NCBI GenBank assembly: GCA_007922225.1
Contig: ML679961.1
Span: forward strand, 4,603,295 to 4,667,294
Origin: Emydura subglobosa
Lineage: Eukaryota > Chordata > Testudines > Chelidae
DNA length: 64,000 nt
Direction of reading: 5' to 3'
The stretch's first letter is position 1. Each line of letters starts with the position of its first letter. The position numbers and the translations under genes are program-made. The notes beneath the pieces were generated by a model. The model had not been told where the DNA came from, made no database searches, and saw nothing but the letters and a program-made list of their open reading frames with translations. Shown here in pieces: positions 32,951 through 43,985 of the stretch.

Positions 32951-34239
32951 TCACACTGAATCACTGTGGGCTGCATTACTGGTAACAATGCTGCCCATGG
33001 AGGGAACAGACTATGGCCAACATTTTCAAAAAACCATCCATAAAATTGTACTCTGCAGTCCATTCTTCAGTACTTAATTATTGATTTAGGAACCTACCTA
33101 TAGGCACCCACCACTTGCAAATCTTGGTCTCGAAGCGTTCATTCATTATGTCTCCCCCTCCAGTCTCTTGGGTTCTGTTATTTATTCTCTAGGATCTTAT
33201 ACAGGACATTCCTGAATGCAAAAGGTAACTCTATCATAGAAATAGCAACAAAAATATCCTGCTCCTATGTACAACTGACCATCCTATTGTCCTGCCAACG
33301 GGGTAACAATTTACCTAAAATGCTGCATTCTTGTCCTTCTGTAACAGTCACACACACACGCGTCTGTGTTGTGTCTTTTACTCTTTACACAACACTCCTA
33401 AAATAGAAGACCCACACAGGCGGGGTGGGTTTTTTTTTTCAAACAACAGTCTTTCCTAACTAGATATGCATACAAGGCCTAGCTACACACACACACATAC
33501 ACACTGCTGCTGCTCTGGAAGGGTTTTGGTCACTTCTCGAACGCAGAAGACAGTGAAGGCCACTAGAGGGCTCACAAACTATTAAAAGGATACTACCTAA
33601 TTCCTCTCCACTATATCCAGCATGACAGATTGCTTCAAAAATTGATATAGGGGGCTCTGCTTTCCTCAGGTTTTATCCAATTTGTCAAAGCATCAGGAGA
33701 AGCCAAAGCGCTGCGAAAGCTATAGTTGAAGTGATGCTTCTTCCAAAAGGATCAGTTCTGTACACAGGGCAAGTTTAGAATATAGCAGGGTGCAACCAGT
33801 GCTCATGCCACTGCCTGGCAGGGACATGGCTACATGCTGGTTGTGTGAGCAATTGATCTTAGATCTCAGTCCCTACCTGGCAAAGAAAGCATCACTTCCA
33901 CTGACACGGAAGGGACAGGCTGTTTTCTTCCCAACAGAAGCACACATGTGAAGTCAGGGGGCTTGAGTGTGGCTGAGACCAAATGTCATTGCACTTTAAT
34001 CTTCTGTATTAATACAGACAACCTACCCTGTGAAGCTTTGCAATAATGTACCAGCTCACAAGACATTTTAACGGGTTCAATAGTATTTTTACTGCTTACT
34101 GCTGTCAGTAATTTAGTCTCAATAGGCAATGCTGCTTGACAATGCATGTTTGGGGTTCTGATTTCAAAGAGAGATAAGCACTAATTGTGAAAGTTGGACC
34201 TGAATTAAGGTCCGGATTTCAAATTAACCATCCTCATTC
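32951..34239. other. No gene; short CA runs
   Basis: CA/GT-rich microsatellites at 33349-33362 and 33484-33503, and a T run at 33431-33440. No other structure recognised. Confidence 0.35.
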
Positions 34240-34610
34240 GACACTCCCACCCCCATTACACTTTAAGCAGCCAGATCTATCTTCTGTGCCCAGCATTTTT
34301 ATGCAGAGGAGAATAAATTTCAGCATTTAATTGTTTTCCTCTTTCCCTGGGATTCCATAAAAATTAACGTTATTTCTCCCAGGTCTATTTTTTCAATGTT
34401 TTACACTTAATTGCCTTTTTTTGTTTCAGTAAATCTACATAACCCAGTTCTCTCACTTCCAGCTGTTTCAGTCTCTCTGACTGTGTTCTAGTTCATCTAC
34501 CCTCTCATCCATTTTTATCAAGCTCATTTTTATCTCTAAAATTGAATTTTCAAAGTTATTGAAGAAAGACATTTTTCTCCATTTTCATTTCCTTTCTGAA
34601 CTCTGCCATG
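34240..34610 (-). pseudogene. L1-type ORF1 remnant
   Basis: On the minus strand short frames give EIKMSLIKMDERVDELEHSQR, resembling the coiled coil of L1/Tx1-type ORF1 proteins (written here across adjacent codons near 34530-34465), and then RNNVNFYGIPGKEENN near 34400-34350. The last corresponds to the conserved R-N-N-h-R-h-x-G-h-P-E segment that opens the RRM-like RNA-binding domain. Frameshifts separate the two pieces. No ORF2 follows. If correct, this is the only trace of an L1-like element in the window. Similar short motifs can arise by chance, so the call is moderate. Confidence 0.5.
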
Positions 34611-35504
34611 GCTTCTGCTATGCATATTTTGGAGTTCTGCATAGTTCCTGGTGATGCCAGAGTTATTCTTTGTGCTATATACAATCGAGCAGTGAATCCC
34701 TTCCTGAAGAATCAGTGCTTGGCTTCACCACAACAAATGGAAAATCTTGTTCAAATCTTTTCCATTGTAGAATACACCAGTCTAATCTAGAGGGCAGTAC
34801 TTGGGAACCAACATCCTTTCTCAGATTGCAACTGGAAGGGAAAAAAAAATCACATTTTTCTCTTCTCATCTTATGCTCATTTCGGTTCAGATCCTCACAC
34901 CCAGTCAAAGTTTATTCATTCTTAAAGAGAGGGTGCTCTATATTTGTTTAACTCTTTCCAAATCAAGTTAAGTGTCTAGTCTATTCTGGACAAGTTTTCA
35001 CTCTCCTTGTTTATAAATGGGGCTGCAGTTCTCAGGATTGTGGGCCCCTTATTTAAACGGTGTGACCATAATACTAGTAGCCTAAGACATTATGATAAAC
35101 TGGAATACTTGATTCTCCACTACCGGGCATAGCTTTTAAATGTTTCCACATCAGAATGGTATCATTTGATATCCTCTCTTGGCAGAGTTGAATACTAGTC
35201 CAGAAGCTTCAAGGCTTCTAGTTGAATACTAGTTGAATACTAGTCCAGAAGGCAGGGGAGAATCAGGTCATCAGTATTTTAGAGCATTGGTATAGACTAT
35301 TGTACGATTTCTATCAGTGTTTCACCTTGTCATGGCAGTGGTAGCCCTTTCTGATTTTCCTTAGCAATCTTATTTCGGGGTGTTTAACAATTCCTAGAAC
35401 AAGCCATAAACAGGACCTATGAACATTTTCTAAAACAACTGCTGCACATAATGAACTGCAGTTCTAGTTATAGACAGGCACCTTAAAAGTTTGAACAACT
35501 TGTT
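34611..35504. other. No recognised gene; local duplication
   Basis: GTTGAATACTAGTCCAGAAG occurs at 35187-35206 and again at 35232-35251, with a partial third GTTGAATACTA at 35221-35231 and a small hairpin (AGAAGC...GCTTCT) between. This looks like replication slippage around a hairpin. Confidence 0.6.
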
Positions 35505-35619
35505 AACTTGGTGAGGAGAGCTTTAAACTAGGTTTGCCGGGGAAAGTGGAATACCGGGAGGAAACACAAAGAGGAGGGTGCAACAGGGGAGGCCTCCTGA
35601 TTCATACTGAGAAAGTCGG

Positions 35620-36575
35620 GCAATCGGCCAGTTATCTTTGATGCCTGTACACAAATGCAAGAAACCTGGGAAACAAGCAGGAAGTATTGGAAGTCTTGGC
35701 ACAGTCAAAGAACTCTGATGTAACTGGAATAACAGAGACTTGGTGGGGTAACTCACACAACTGGAGCACTGTCATGGGTGGGTATAAACTGTTCAGGAAG
35801 GACAGGGAGAGGATAAAAGGTGGAGGAGTTGTAACCCTATGTAAGAGAGCAGTATGACTCCTAAGAAGTCCGGTATGAAACTGGAGAAAGGCCTGTTGAG
35901 AGTCTCAGGGTTAAGTTTAGAAGCAAGAGCAACAAGGGTGATATTGTGGGGGCATCTGCTATAGACCACCAGACCAGGAGGATGAAGTAGATGAGACTTT
36001 CTTCAGACAATTAACAGAAGTTTCAAGACCACAGGACTTGGTTCTCATGGGGGACTTCAATCACCCTGACATCTGCTGGGAGAGCAATACAGCACAATAC
36101 AGACAATCCAGGAAGTTTTTGGAGAATAGTTGTGGACAACTTCCTGGTGCAAGTGCCGGAGGAACCAAGTAGGGACTGAACTCCTCTTGAACTGCTGCTC
36201 ACAAACAGGGAAGAATTGGTAGGGAAAGTAGAAGTGGATGGCAACCTGGGCATGAGATGGTTGAGTTCAAGATCCTGACAAAAGGAAGAAAGTAGAGTAG
36301 CAGAATATGGACCCTAGACTTCAGAAATGCAGACTTTGATCCCCCAGGGAACTGATGGGCAGGATCCCTTGGGAGGCTAATATGAGGAGGAAAGGAGTCC
36401 AAGAGAGCTGGCTGTATTTTCAAGAAACCTTATTGAGGGCTCAGGAACAAACCATCCCGATATGCAGAAAGAACAGCAAATATGGCAGGCGACCAACTTG
36501 ACTTAAGGGAGAAATCTTCAGTCAGCTTAAATACAAAAAAGAAGCTTACAAGAAGTGGAAGCTTGGACAGATGAC
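35620..36575 (+). pseudogene. CR1 ORF2 endonuclease domain remnant
   Basis: Encodes, across several frames, LEVLAQSKNSDVTGITETWW near 35680-35745, [20 protein letters not shown] near 35950, [14 protein letters not shown] near 36040-36080 (the catalytic Asp-Asn motif), and later FRNADFDPP. The SDHE-type catalytic motif near 36245 has decayed (ATGGTTGAGTTC follows a GGCATGAGA). This is the APE-type endonuclease and following linker of CR1 ORF2. It terminates at the deletion junction near 36575. Confidence 0.82.
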
Positions 36576-37006
36576 TAGGGAGGCCTCATCTGGAGTATTT
36601 GTCCAGTTTTGGGCTCCCCACTACAGGAAGGATGTGGACAAATTGCAGAGTGTAGCAGAGGGCAATTAAAATGATTAGAGGACTGCGGCACATGACTTAT
36701 GAGGAGAGACTGAGGAAACCGACCTTGTGTAGTCTCCAGAAGAGAAGAGTGAGGGGTATTTGATAGCAGCCTTCAACTACTTGAAAGTTCCAGGGAGGAT
36801 GGAGTTAGGCTGTTCTCGGTGGTGGCAGATGACAGAACAAGGAGCAATGGTCTCAAGCTGCAATGCTGGAGATCTAGGCTGGATATTAGGAAAATCTTTT
36901 TCACTAGGAGGGCTTTGAAGCATTGTGATGGGTTACCTAGGGAGGTGGTGGAATCTCCATCCTTAGAGGTTTTTATGGCCTGGCCTGACAAAGCCCTGGT
37001 TGGGAT
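36576..37006 (+). pseudogene. CR1 ORF2 C-terminus remnant
   Basis: After the deletion junction the translation gives a thumb segment, then (near 36819-37013) [39 protein letters not shown] and a C-terminal ALVGMI. It parallels the fragment at 404-846. One frame shift occurs near 36780. Confidence 0.85.
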
Positions 37007-37202
37007 GATTTAGTTGGGGTTGGTCCTGCTTTGAGGAGGGCGTTGGACTAGATACCTCCTGAGGTCCCTTCCAACCCTAATCTATGATTCTATTAACTAA
37101 ATTTCACAGACGTTTATAACTGTAACACATAAAAATGAGAGCCTATACACTGGACAATAGGGCCAAATCCTCAGCTGGCATAAATCGGGCACAGGTCTGC
37201 TA

Positions 37203-37482
37203 AAGATGACAGAACTAGGAGCAACGGTCTCAAGTTGCAGTGGGGGAGGTCTAGGTTGGATATTAGAAAAAAAAATCACTAGCAGGGTGGTGAAGCACTG
37301 GAATGGGTTACTGAGGGTGGTGATGGAATCTCCATCTTTAGAGGTTTTTAAGCTGTGGCTTGACAAGGCCCTGGCTGGGATGATTTAGCTGAGGTTAGTC
37401 CTGCCTTGAGGAGGGGGTTGGACTAGATACCTCCTGAGGTCCCTTCCAAGCCTAATATTCTATGATTCTATGAAAGGCAATG
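37203..37482 (+). mobile_element. CR1 3' fragment, second copy in tandem
   Basis: A separate CR1 tail in the same orientation as the preceding element, 108 bp downstream of it. Encodes TELGATVSSCSGGGL in one frame and [20 protein letters not shown] in the next, and ends AATATTCTATGATTCTATGA. It belongs to the same subfamily as 35505-37095. It could be an independent insertion or a product of local duplication. Confidence 0.85.
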
Positions 37483-38553
37483 GAGCCATGTCAAAGTATG
37501 CCAGTTGAGAATCAGAGCTAAATCCAGTGATGTGCTCAATTTAAAACAATGCATAGCCTCATACACCCCTCTAATGAAATATGCAGTATCTGGATATCAG
37601 CATCCTTCCTCAAATGTGCAAGAGGAAGGGAAGAAATGATACTTTTCTCGACTCCATTTATGCTCCTTTGAGTTCATACTATTACAGCTACACAAAATTC
37701 TAAACTCTTCATGTCTTTGTACCTATCGATAGATAGACAGACAGATGAGGTGGTCAAGAATAAATGAAATGTTTATTCCATGGATATCATCTCTATATCT
37801 AGGGATAACTATAATTTATATATATATTCACACACACCATATACACATGGAAACCTTTAGAAGACTGTTTGGGAACTATAAGCATATTTTTTGCTAGAAG
37901 CAGTCAGTATCTACACATCACTGAATATCAGTTTAATGGGAACTGATTACATGTTAGGCTAGCGTAATTTTATTATGATCAAGCTTTCTTGATTGGAAAA
38001 TAAAATCAAGAAGGTCCTATGAGTATCCATAAGCTGCTAATTATCTCCTTTATTAAAGCCAAACTACCAAAGTTTATTCTGGGGGAAGCTGTATGAAGGA
38101 GGAGTCCCTGACTATGCAGATTCCCTAGAGCCAGAAAGTTTTGAGATCTGCTGCAGCAATCATCCTGTACAATTTGTTTAAGAAGGGATAAGACTCTAAT
38201 TACCAGTTTTCTAAAACAAACTGTTTGAGCTTATATGAAAGGAAATGAACGAAGGATTAGTGCAATGTGGCTAGAAAACTGGAGATTTCTTCAACATGAC
38301 TGTCCAGCATAATCATTGCCCGGTGAGGATGCTCAACTTTCTAATACCCTAGACAAACTGTTCTCTTGTCTGGATTATTAAATACAAGTATTTCTCTTCT
38401 CATCTTCCTCAGAAAACCTACATATTTCCTGTCAGGTACATCTTGTACACATTGAGTTGCAGGTCATGCTCTTGTGCCAGATATGGACTGGCTTCAGGAC
38501 CTTTTATCCAGAGAGATACATCAGTGATGGGTTCACTATAAAGTCCTTTAATG
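37483..38553. other. No recognised feature
   Basis: AT-rich. A short GATAGATAGACAGACAGAT run at 37727-37745. Nothing else supported. Confidence 0.35.
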
Positions 38554-38954
38554 CAGGAGTTCTCAACCAGGGGTACACCTACCCCTGGGGTTAAACAAAT
38601 GTCTTCCAAAGGGTGCATGAACTCATCTAGATATTTGCCGACTTTTATAACAGGCTACATAAAATGCACTAGTGAAGTCAGTACAAACTAAAATTTCATG
38701 CAGACAATGACTTGTTTATACTGCTGTACATACTACACACTGAACAGTAAGTACAATATTTATATTCCAATTGATTTCTTTTATAATTATTTGAGAAAAA
38801 TGAGAAAGTAAGCAATCTTTCAGTAATAGTGTGCTGTGACCCTTTTGTATTTTTGTAAGCAAGTGGTTTTTAAGTGAAGTGAAATTTGGGGGAACACAAG
38901 ACAAATCAGACTCCTGAAAGGGGTCCAGTATTCTGGAAAAGTTGACAACCACTG
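38554..38954 (+). mobile_element. hAT (Charlie-like) non-autonomous element, about 400 bp
   Basis: Starts CAGGAGTTCTCAACC and ends GTTGACAACCACTG, imperfect inverted ends of the type CAGTGGTTCTCAACC that mark Charlie-like hAT elements. The interior (CATCTAGATATTTGCCGACT; AAATCAGACTCCTGAAAGGG) is an abundant turtle repeat from memory. I could not find a matching 8-bp flank (CTTTAATG against CCGGATAA). No transposase coding. Confidence 0.68.
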
Positions 38955-39349
38955 CCGGATAAAGTTGTGTGTTCAGGTAAGGTGTGTTACACATGGCACC
39001 ACCTGGTGGCTGAACACTAGAATATAGTTTAGCATTCCATGACATTCCCTTTGGGCTCACTCCATTATTGCTGTACATATATAAAATTTGGTAAGACTAG
39101 AGTAAGCCCCTTCGAGGATTCTCCGAAAAGATATGCAAGCAAATACTGAACATTATTTTGAAAATCATAATATCCTTTAGTTGGTAAAAGACTGGACAGA
39201 TTAAGTGAAATAGTGTATGGATTATTGTCTATGCACACACTGCCGTAGGGTTCAGCAGTTCCTAGTTCTATTGAAGAGAGACATACATAGACTGACAAAC
39301 ATTTCAGAGAAGAGAATGCCAGTCTTTAAAATATACTGTTGTGTTTAGG
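38955..39349. other. No recognised feature
   Basis: Spacer between the hAT and Penelope-like elements. Nothing supported. Confidence 0.3.
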
Positions 39350-39965
39350 ATGGTTACTGGTCTGTGAAGGTAAGGGTGGTGATCCGTGGGTTATTGTATA
39401 TAGTTGTCTGTGAGATTCCATTGTTGAAACTAATGATCTCTGGGAAGTTGATGCTGATATGGGAGTGTTCTAGAGAGAGTTTAATGGATGGGCGGTGGAA
39501 ATCTATTGTGGAGTTTAGGTTGCCTGCACAGAGAATGAAAACATCATTGTTGTATCTTAGGTATATCACTGGTTTTGTAGTGCATTTGTGCAGAAATGTT
39601 TCTTCAAGGTGCCCAAGAAGAGGTTGGCACATTGGGGAGCCATCCTAATACCCATGGCCACTCCCATGGTTTGGACAAAGTGTTTGTTGTTGAATGTAAA
39701 ATTATTGTGGGTGAGGATGAAATGGAGGAGCTTGGCGATGTGTTTGGGGTTGATGTCTGAGTGTTGTCCGTTGTGTTCTAAATATTCAAGGCAGGCAGCT
39801 ATGCCATCATTGTAAGGGATATTGGTGTAAAAGGAGATGACACCCATGGTGGCAGAGATATTGTTGTGATGGAGGCTGCTAATGTTGCGGAGTTTCTGGA
39901 GCAAGTTGGTAGTATCCTGAAGGGAGGTGGCCCTTTGTGATGAGTGGTTTGTTCATCTTATCATT
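39350..39965 (-). pseudogene. Penelope-like element reverse transcriptase fragment
   Basis: Minus-strand RT of the Penelope-like (PLE) class, which is related to telomerase and uses a GIY-YIG nuclease. Visible motifs: FYTNIPYNDGIAACLEYLEH near 39835 (the SLYTNIPH motif), LLHFILTHNNFTFNNKHF, GVAMGIRMAPQCANLFL (motif B; GTAMGxxMAP in active PLEs), and LRYNNDVFIL near 39550, where the catalytic YxDD box has become YNND. A frameshift lies between the last two (around 39600). Neither the N-terminus nor the GIY-YIG domain is present. It is inactive. Confidence 0.88.
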
Positions 39966-40224
39966 TATGGGAGCTGCCCATGGACAGGAGACAATGAGAC
40001 AAGTGACTGAAAGATCCAGTCTGTTCAGATGGAATTTTCTGGATGATCAAACCGTTTGAGAGCCAGGTTCGCAAAGTGGCTAGCTTAACCAAATCATCTG
40101 GCTAGAAATGAAATATTATATGTTTATGGTGTTCAACCAGAACTGCAAATCCCATCACCTTCTGAGATTTCAATTAATCAGCTACCAAGTCAAAAGGGTA
40201 ACTATGCTGGAAACAAATTCCCTT
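39966..40224. other. No recognised feature
   Basis: Nothing supported. Confidence 0.3.
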
Positions 40225-41128
40225 AATGAAAATATTATTAACTTGTGTAGTCCTTTCCCTGAGGTGTGGCTCATGCATCTTCCCTGGTGCTGGCTATTGG
40301 GCTTCTCCCCTCTCGTCACATAGGTTGGGTCCCGGGTTCTTTTCTGTGACACCAGGTGCCTCCACTCTAGGTGACTCCTCACTGTGCCTGGGACACACAG
40401 GATGCTGTCTCTTGGGGAAATGGCTCGTTCAATCACTGGGTTCTGGACCAGGATGTAGGACATCTGGTCTAGTAGTCAGAGCAGGAGACAGGTCTGGTGG
40501 CCAAAACAGGCATTCAGGTTGGGGAACAGGGCCGAGGGTCAGCACCAGAGTCAGCTGCCGGTACCAGAGCCAAGAGTCAAACCAGAGTCAGAACAATAAT
40601 CAAAGCTGAGGGTCAGAGCCAAGGTCAGATACCAAATGCCAACACCAAGGATCAAGCCAGAGTCAGGCTCAGAAGTCAGAGGCCAGGGTTGAAGCCAGGA
40701 TTGGTAACTAGTGTTTGAGAACAAGGTGTAGGGCAGGAACTGGAGGAGAGAAAACGATGAAGGATGGAGCAGGCGCCTGGTGAGATTACGAGGGAAGGCA
40801 GGGGTCAGAAGGAGCCAGGAGAAGAGCAGGAATCAGGAACAGGGTTGGGTGCAGGGTTCAGGAACAATCAGGAACCAGTGCAGCCACAACAGCAAACCAC
40901 CTGGTTGTTTGGACAAACTTCCTGTGCTCTGCCTGGCTTTAAATAACCTGGCTGGACCAAACAGTGGAACCGTGCCATCCTGCAATCCAGGCTCCTCCGC
41001 GTGGTGCCTGGGCTGAGGTTATCGTCCTACGAGCTACTCAGCCCATCAGGTTTCAGCTGACATTGGGTGAAGGCCAGATGCAGCAGCTGTCAGGGGACTC
41101 CCAGCCTAGGTTCAAGACCTGGGGCATC
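40225..41128 (-). repeat. LTR-retroelement-like block with CAGAGTCAG-type internal repeats
   Basis: From 40490 to 40720 the plus strand repeats a loose word of the type CCAGAGTCAG/GGTCAGAGCC (read in reverse: CTGACTCTGGYTTG), a degenerate tandem array. Downstream is a TTTAAATAACC-type box in reverse (40939-40950). Blocks with this composition occur in turtle LTR retroelements as I remember them; a similar one lies at 63735-63955 in the opposite sense. Class and ends are unresolved, and overlapping open frames here follow from the repeat. Confidence 0.4.
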
Positions 41129-42235
41129 ACATACTGCTGGCCAGGAGTATAAACCTCAGTACCCAGGAAATAATTCAGTACATACCCAGCAAGGAAATGA
41201 CACCACTCAAAACTACAAAATAGCAAAGAGCACTTTACTGGGAGCAGGAAGATGGGATCTGGGGCAGGAAATGGTTAGGGGTAGCTAATAAATACTACAC
41301 TATCAACCAATACGCCTCCTCCCAACACTCATAACTCTTCCTAACTCCCAGCTTCCTCCCTGGTATCTTCCCAGGTAGACATCGCACCATGTTGAGGCTG
41401 GAGACAAGTGCTGAAATACTGTGAATGTTGGCCTGCTTAGACAAAAGGGATCCCCCTTTACAATGTCTCCACCCATGGGTGGAGTAGGGTCCTCTCCTGG
41501 CTCCCAGGTCTGGAGCCCTGTGGGGATCTCAGCTGGCTCTCGGTAGCTGGCACTGGGTTGGATCTTTGCCCCTGTGGATGTTGGTCTCTGAAGGGCTGGA
41601 GCAGGATGACCCATCCACCGGATCCCACAGCCGTGCAAAGGCTCCATTTTTGGTGAGGGAGGAGAGTTAATCAGAGACTCCGTGAGCTGTTCTGTTTCTC
41701 TCTCAGCTCCCAACTCAGAGCTCCAAAGCGACACGGAACCTTGTCTTTGTCTCTGGCTCAGGCCGTTCCCTCCCCCGGAGGGGCTGAGGTACCCTGGTTC
41801 ATCGGTGTCCCAGCAAACAGCCTGTCCAGATCCCCTGAAGCAGAAGCCTCCCTCTTGGCCTCAGCAGGAGTTTCTAGTCCATTCTGCCCCCACCCCAACT
41901 CCAAGCATGCTGGGATATGGCATCTGAGGGCTCTGACAGCTTTTATGGCTGTAGTCCATAGGGTAGGACCTGCCAGAGACTCAGTCTAGAGTTCTAGGAG
42001 CTGGCAAACTCCAAGTGCAACACAGATGCCCCTCCTCTACCTGACTCGCCTCTTTCCCCCTCAGGCATCCCCCCACTAGCGACTGACAGCCTGGTACATG
42101 AGCCCCTACGCCCATCCCATCCAAATCTGAGTGAGTGGTGTGGCCACCTGGTGCACAAGGTCACAGCGCCACTTGGGTTTGGCCTGACCAAAAACTGGTT
42201 GGGCCATGGCCTTGGGTGGCCTCCCGGGTCTGTGG
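41129..42235 (-). repeat. LTR-like block
   Basis: On the minus strand there is a CCATAAAAGC box near 41945 and, further on, CAGTAAAGTGCTCTTTGC near 41230-41247. The latter looks like a polyadenylation-signal variant followed by a GT-rich region (TTGTAGTTTTGAGTGGTGTC). That spacing suits U3-R-U5 of an LTR of roughly 0.8-1.1 kb. I could not find matching TG/CA ends or a target duplication, so the call is tentative. Confidence 0.35.
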
Positions 42236-43384
42236 CCTATGAATAGTTGGGTGGATAAAGAGCTCTAACGTGTAATCATGCGTAAGAATTTCCAGCCCTG
42301 ATACTCACAAACCAAGGAAGTGATTTTTTTAGGCTTCCAGGATGAAAATGAAAGTGGGTAAATCTTCATAATGAATATCAGAGCAAGGTAATATAAATCA
42401 CGTCAATGGACATACAGCAAAAAAAAGGGGGGGAGGGCACATCTGTGATTAGCTGCTCTAGGGTTTGAAAACCAAGACTGAATATAGGTCCTTCACAGAG
42501 GCTAAGAAATTCCAGATTAGGGCCCCCCAAACTTTAACTGTTTTTTCTCAGAAAGGAACTGAATTAATCTTAATCTACATGTGATTTGGGAGAACTGCCT
42601 AGCATTGCTGCCCACCAAGCTGAAATAGAGACGATAAATAAGATGGAAGACTTGGAGGCTGTATTAGCATTGACGTCCCCAGCTGACTGTCGTTTTTGAA
42701 AGATGACATTATTTGTGAAAACTTTAACTCTTTGAGTCTGATTAGATCGAAAGCCCTGATCTGTGGGGAAGGGGAATAGACTTTGTGTCGAAAATATGTA
42801 TGTAGCTTTAAGAGCTGGTGTGATTGTGTGTGGCTATTGCGCTTTGATGATCTGGAACTACAGTGTGTCAGGGTTGAAAGGGACTGGTTGTGTGCATCTG
42901 GAGACTTAACCCAAGGCTTTGATGGGCACTGGTTGCATATCAGTGGGGTTAGGTGCAGGGCTATACATAAGAACTTATTCAATGCGTGTGAACTTGATTA
43001 ATTTTTCTTGTTACTTTACATTTTCCTGTTGATATTATCTTCCAGTTAAAGTCACTGCAGTTAATGAAAAAGGAATATTTATTTGGGAGTGCAGGACAAA
43101 TAGCGTCAGAATGTTTGATATATATAGACACTGAGAAGAAGAGAATTCCCCCCCCCCCCCCCATTAATAGCTTACAAAGTTAATGTCCTTAAAAAGGAAG
43201 GGATGGCGGGTTTTCTGCATTGAGAATCATGGAGTTCTTGTAAAATGGGACAGAAACTGAAAGTCTCAGTTTTTATTGCACCTGCAAATTATTTAAAATA
43301 TTTCAGAAATATAAGATGCTTGTCTTATTCTATTGCAGTCCCCTACGTGACATGTGCTGTTCTCTGGAATTTGTTGAGAGAATC
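42236..43384. other. No recognised gene; homopolymer runs
   Basis: A C run at 43147-43162 and A/G run at 42419-42434. A 127-codon minus-strand frame (42599-42982) shows no domain I know. Confidence 0.3.
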
Positions 43385-43590
43385 AAAGATAAGTCATAGA
43401 AAACATGTCTAGCTGGATCATCAACTAAGCAAAGGGCCCCTTGACAGATTAAAGCGTCTGCCATGGTCTACTTGTAAGTTTGATCATATAAAATACCATG
43501 ACAAAACAATTTACTGAAGAAACTGCATCTGTTGACCCTTTTAATGCTAAGTAGGACTCCCTCAAGAAAAGTGAACTTTCTCAGATTCAC
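43385..43590 (+). repeat. Repeat copy, shared with 31.86-32.06 kb
   Basis: Partner of the segment at 31855-32055: GGGCCCCTTGACAG, CTTGTAAGTTTGATCAT, ACAATTTACTGAAGAAACTG, TTTTAATGCTAAG. It lies about 0.8 kb before the repeat copy B segments and may belong to the same larger element. Confidence 0.5.
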
Positions 43591-43796
43591 ATCAGACTAT
43601 CTTCGTCCCCTATCCCATCACCGTAACTGAGAACAGGCTCCATTCCTTAATTAAATGCATGGCTATACCTCGTGTTGAAAACAATGGGAGCAGAACCACA
43701 GCAGGTAAATCTTACTGGTCACCACAAACAAGGAGATAAAAAAGAAGCAATGATAATAATAAAGGCTAATAAGTGAAAGGCAAATACAGTAGAACC

Positions 43797-43985
43797 TCAG
43801 AATTACGAACTGACCAATCTACCACACACCTCATTTGGAACCGGATGTATACAATCAGGCAGCGGAGACAAAAAACAAATCCTGTACAGCACATGACCAT
43901 GCAAGTTAATGACTGTCTCATAAGGCTTACACAAAACGGGGCCAATGTAAGGTTTCACAGACAACCTTCATCTTGTTATTCCTAA
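43797..43985 (+). mobile_element. Tigger-like (Tc1/mariner) DNA transposon fragment
   Basis: Starts with CAGTAGAACCTCAGAATTAC right after a TA dinucleotide, the end sequence and target of Tigger-type mariner elements. Then GAACTGACCAATCTACCACA, CCTCATTTGGAACCGGATGT, as in a turtle family I remember. The far inverted end is not clear (a GGTTTCACAG piece near 43949). Not coding. Confidence 0.6.

Larger units (their letters stand above)
35505..37095 (+). mobile_element. CR1 LINE lacking its RT core
   Basis: Plus-strand CR1 starting at the ORF1-ORF2 junction (GAGAGCTTTAAACTAGGTTT) and running through the endonuclease. At about 36575 it jumps directly to the RT thumb (GAGTATTTGTCCAGTTTTGG) and continues to a complete 3' end with CTATGATTCTATT at 37080-37095. 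Roughly 1.5 kb of consensus RT sequence must be missing. The 3' part is of the same subfamily as 314-846. Confidence 0.88.
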
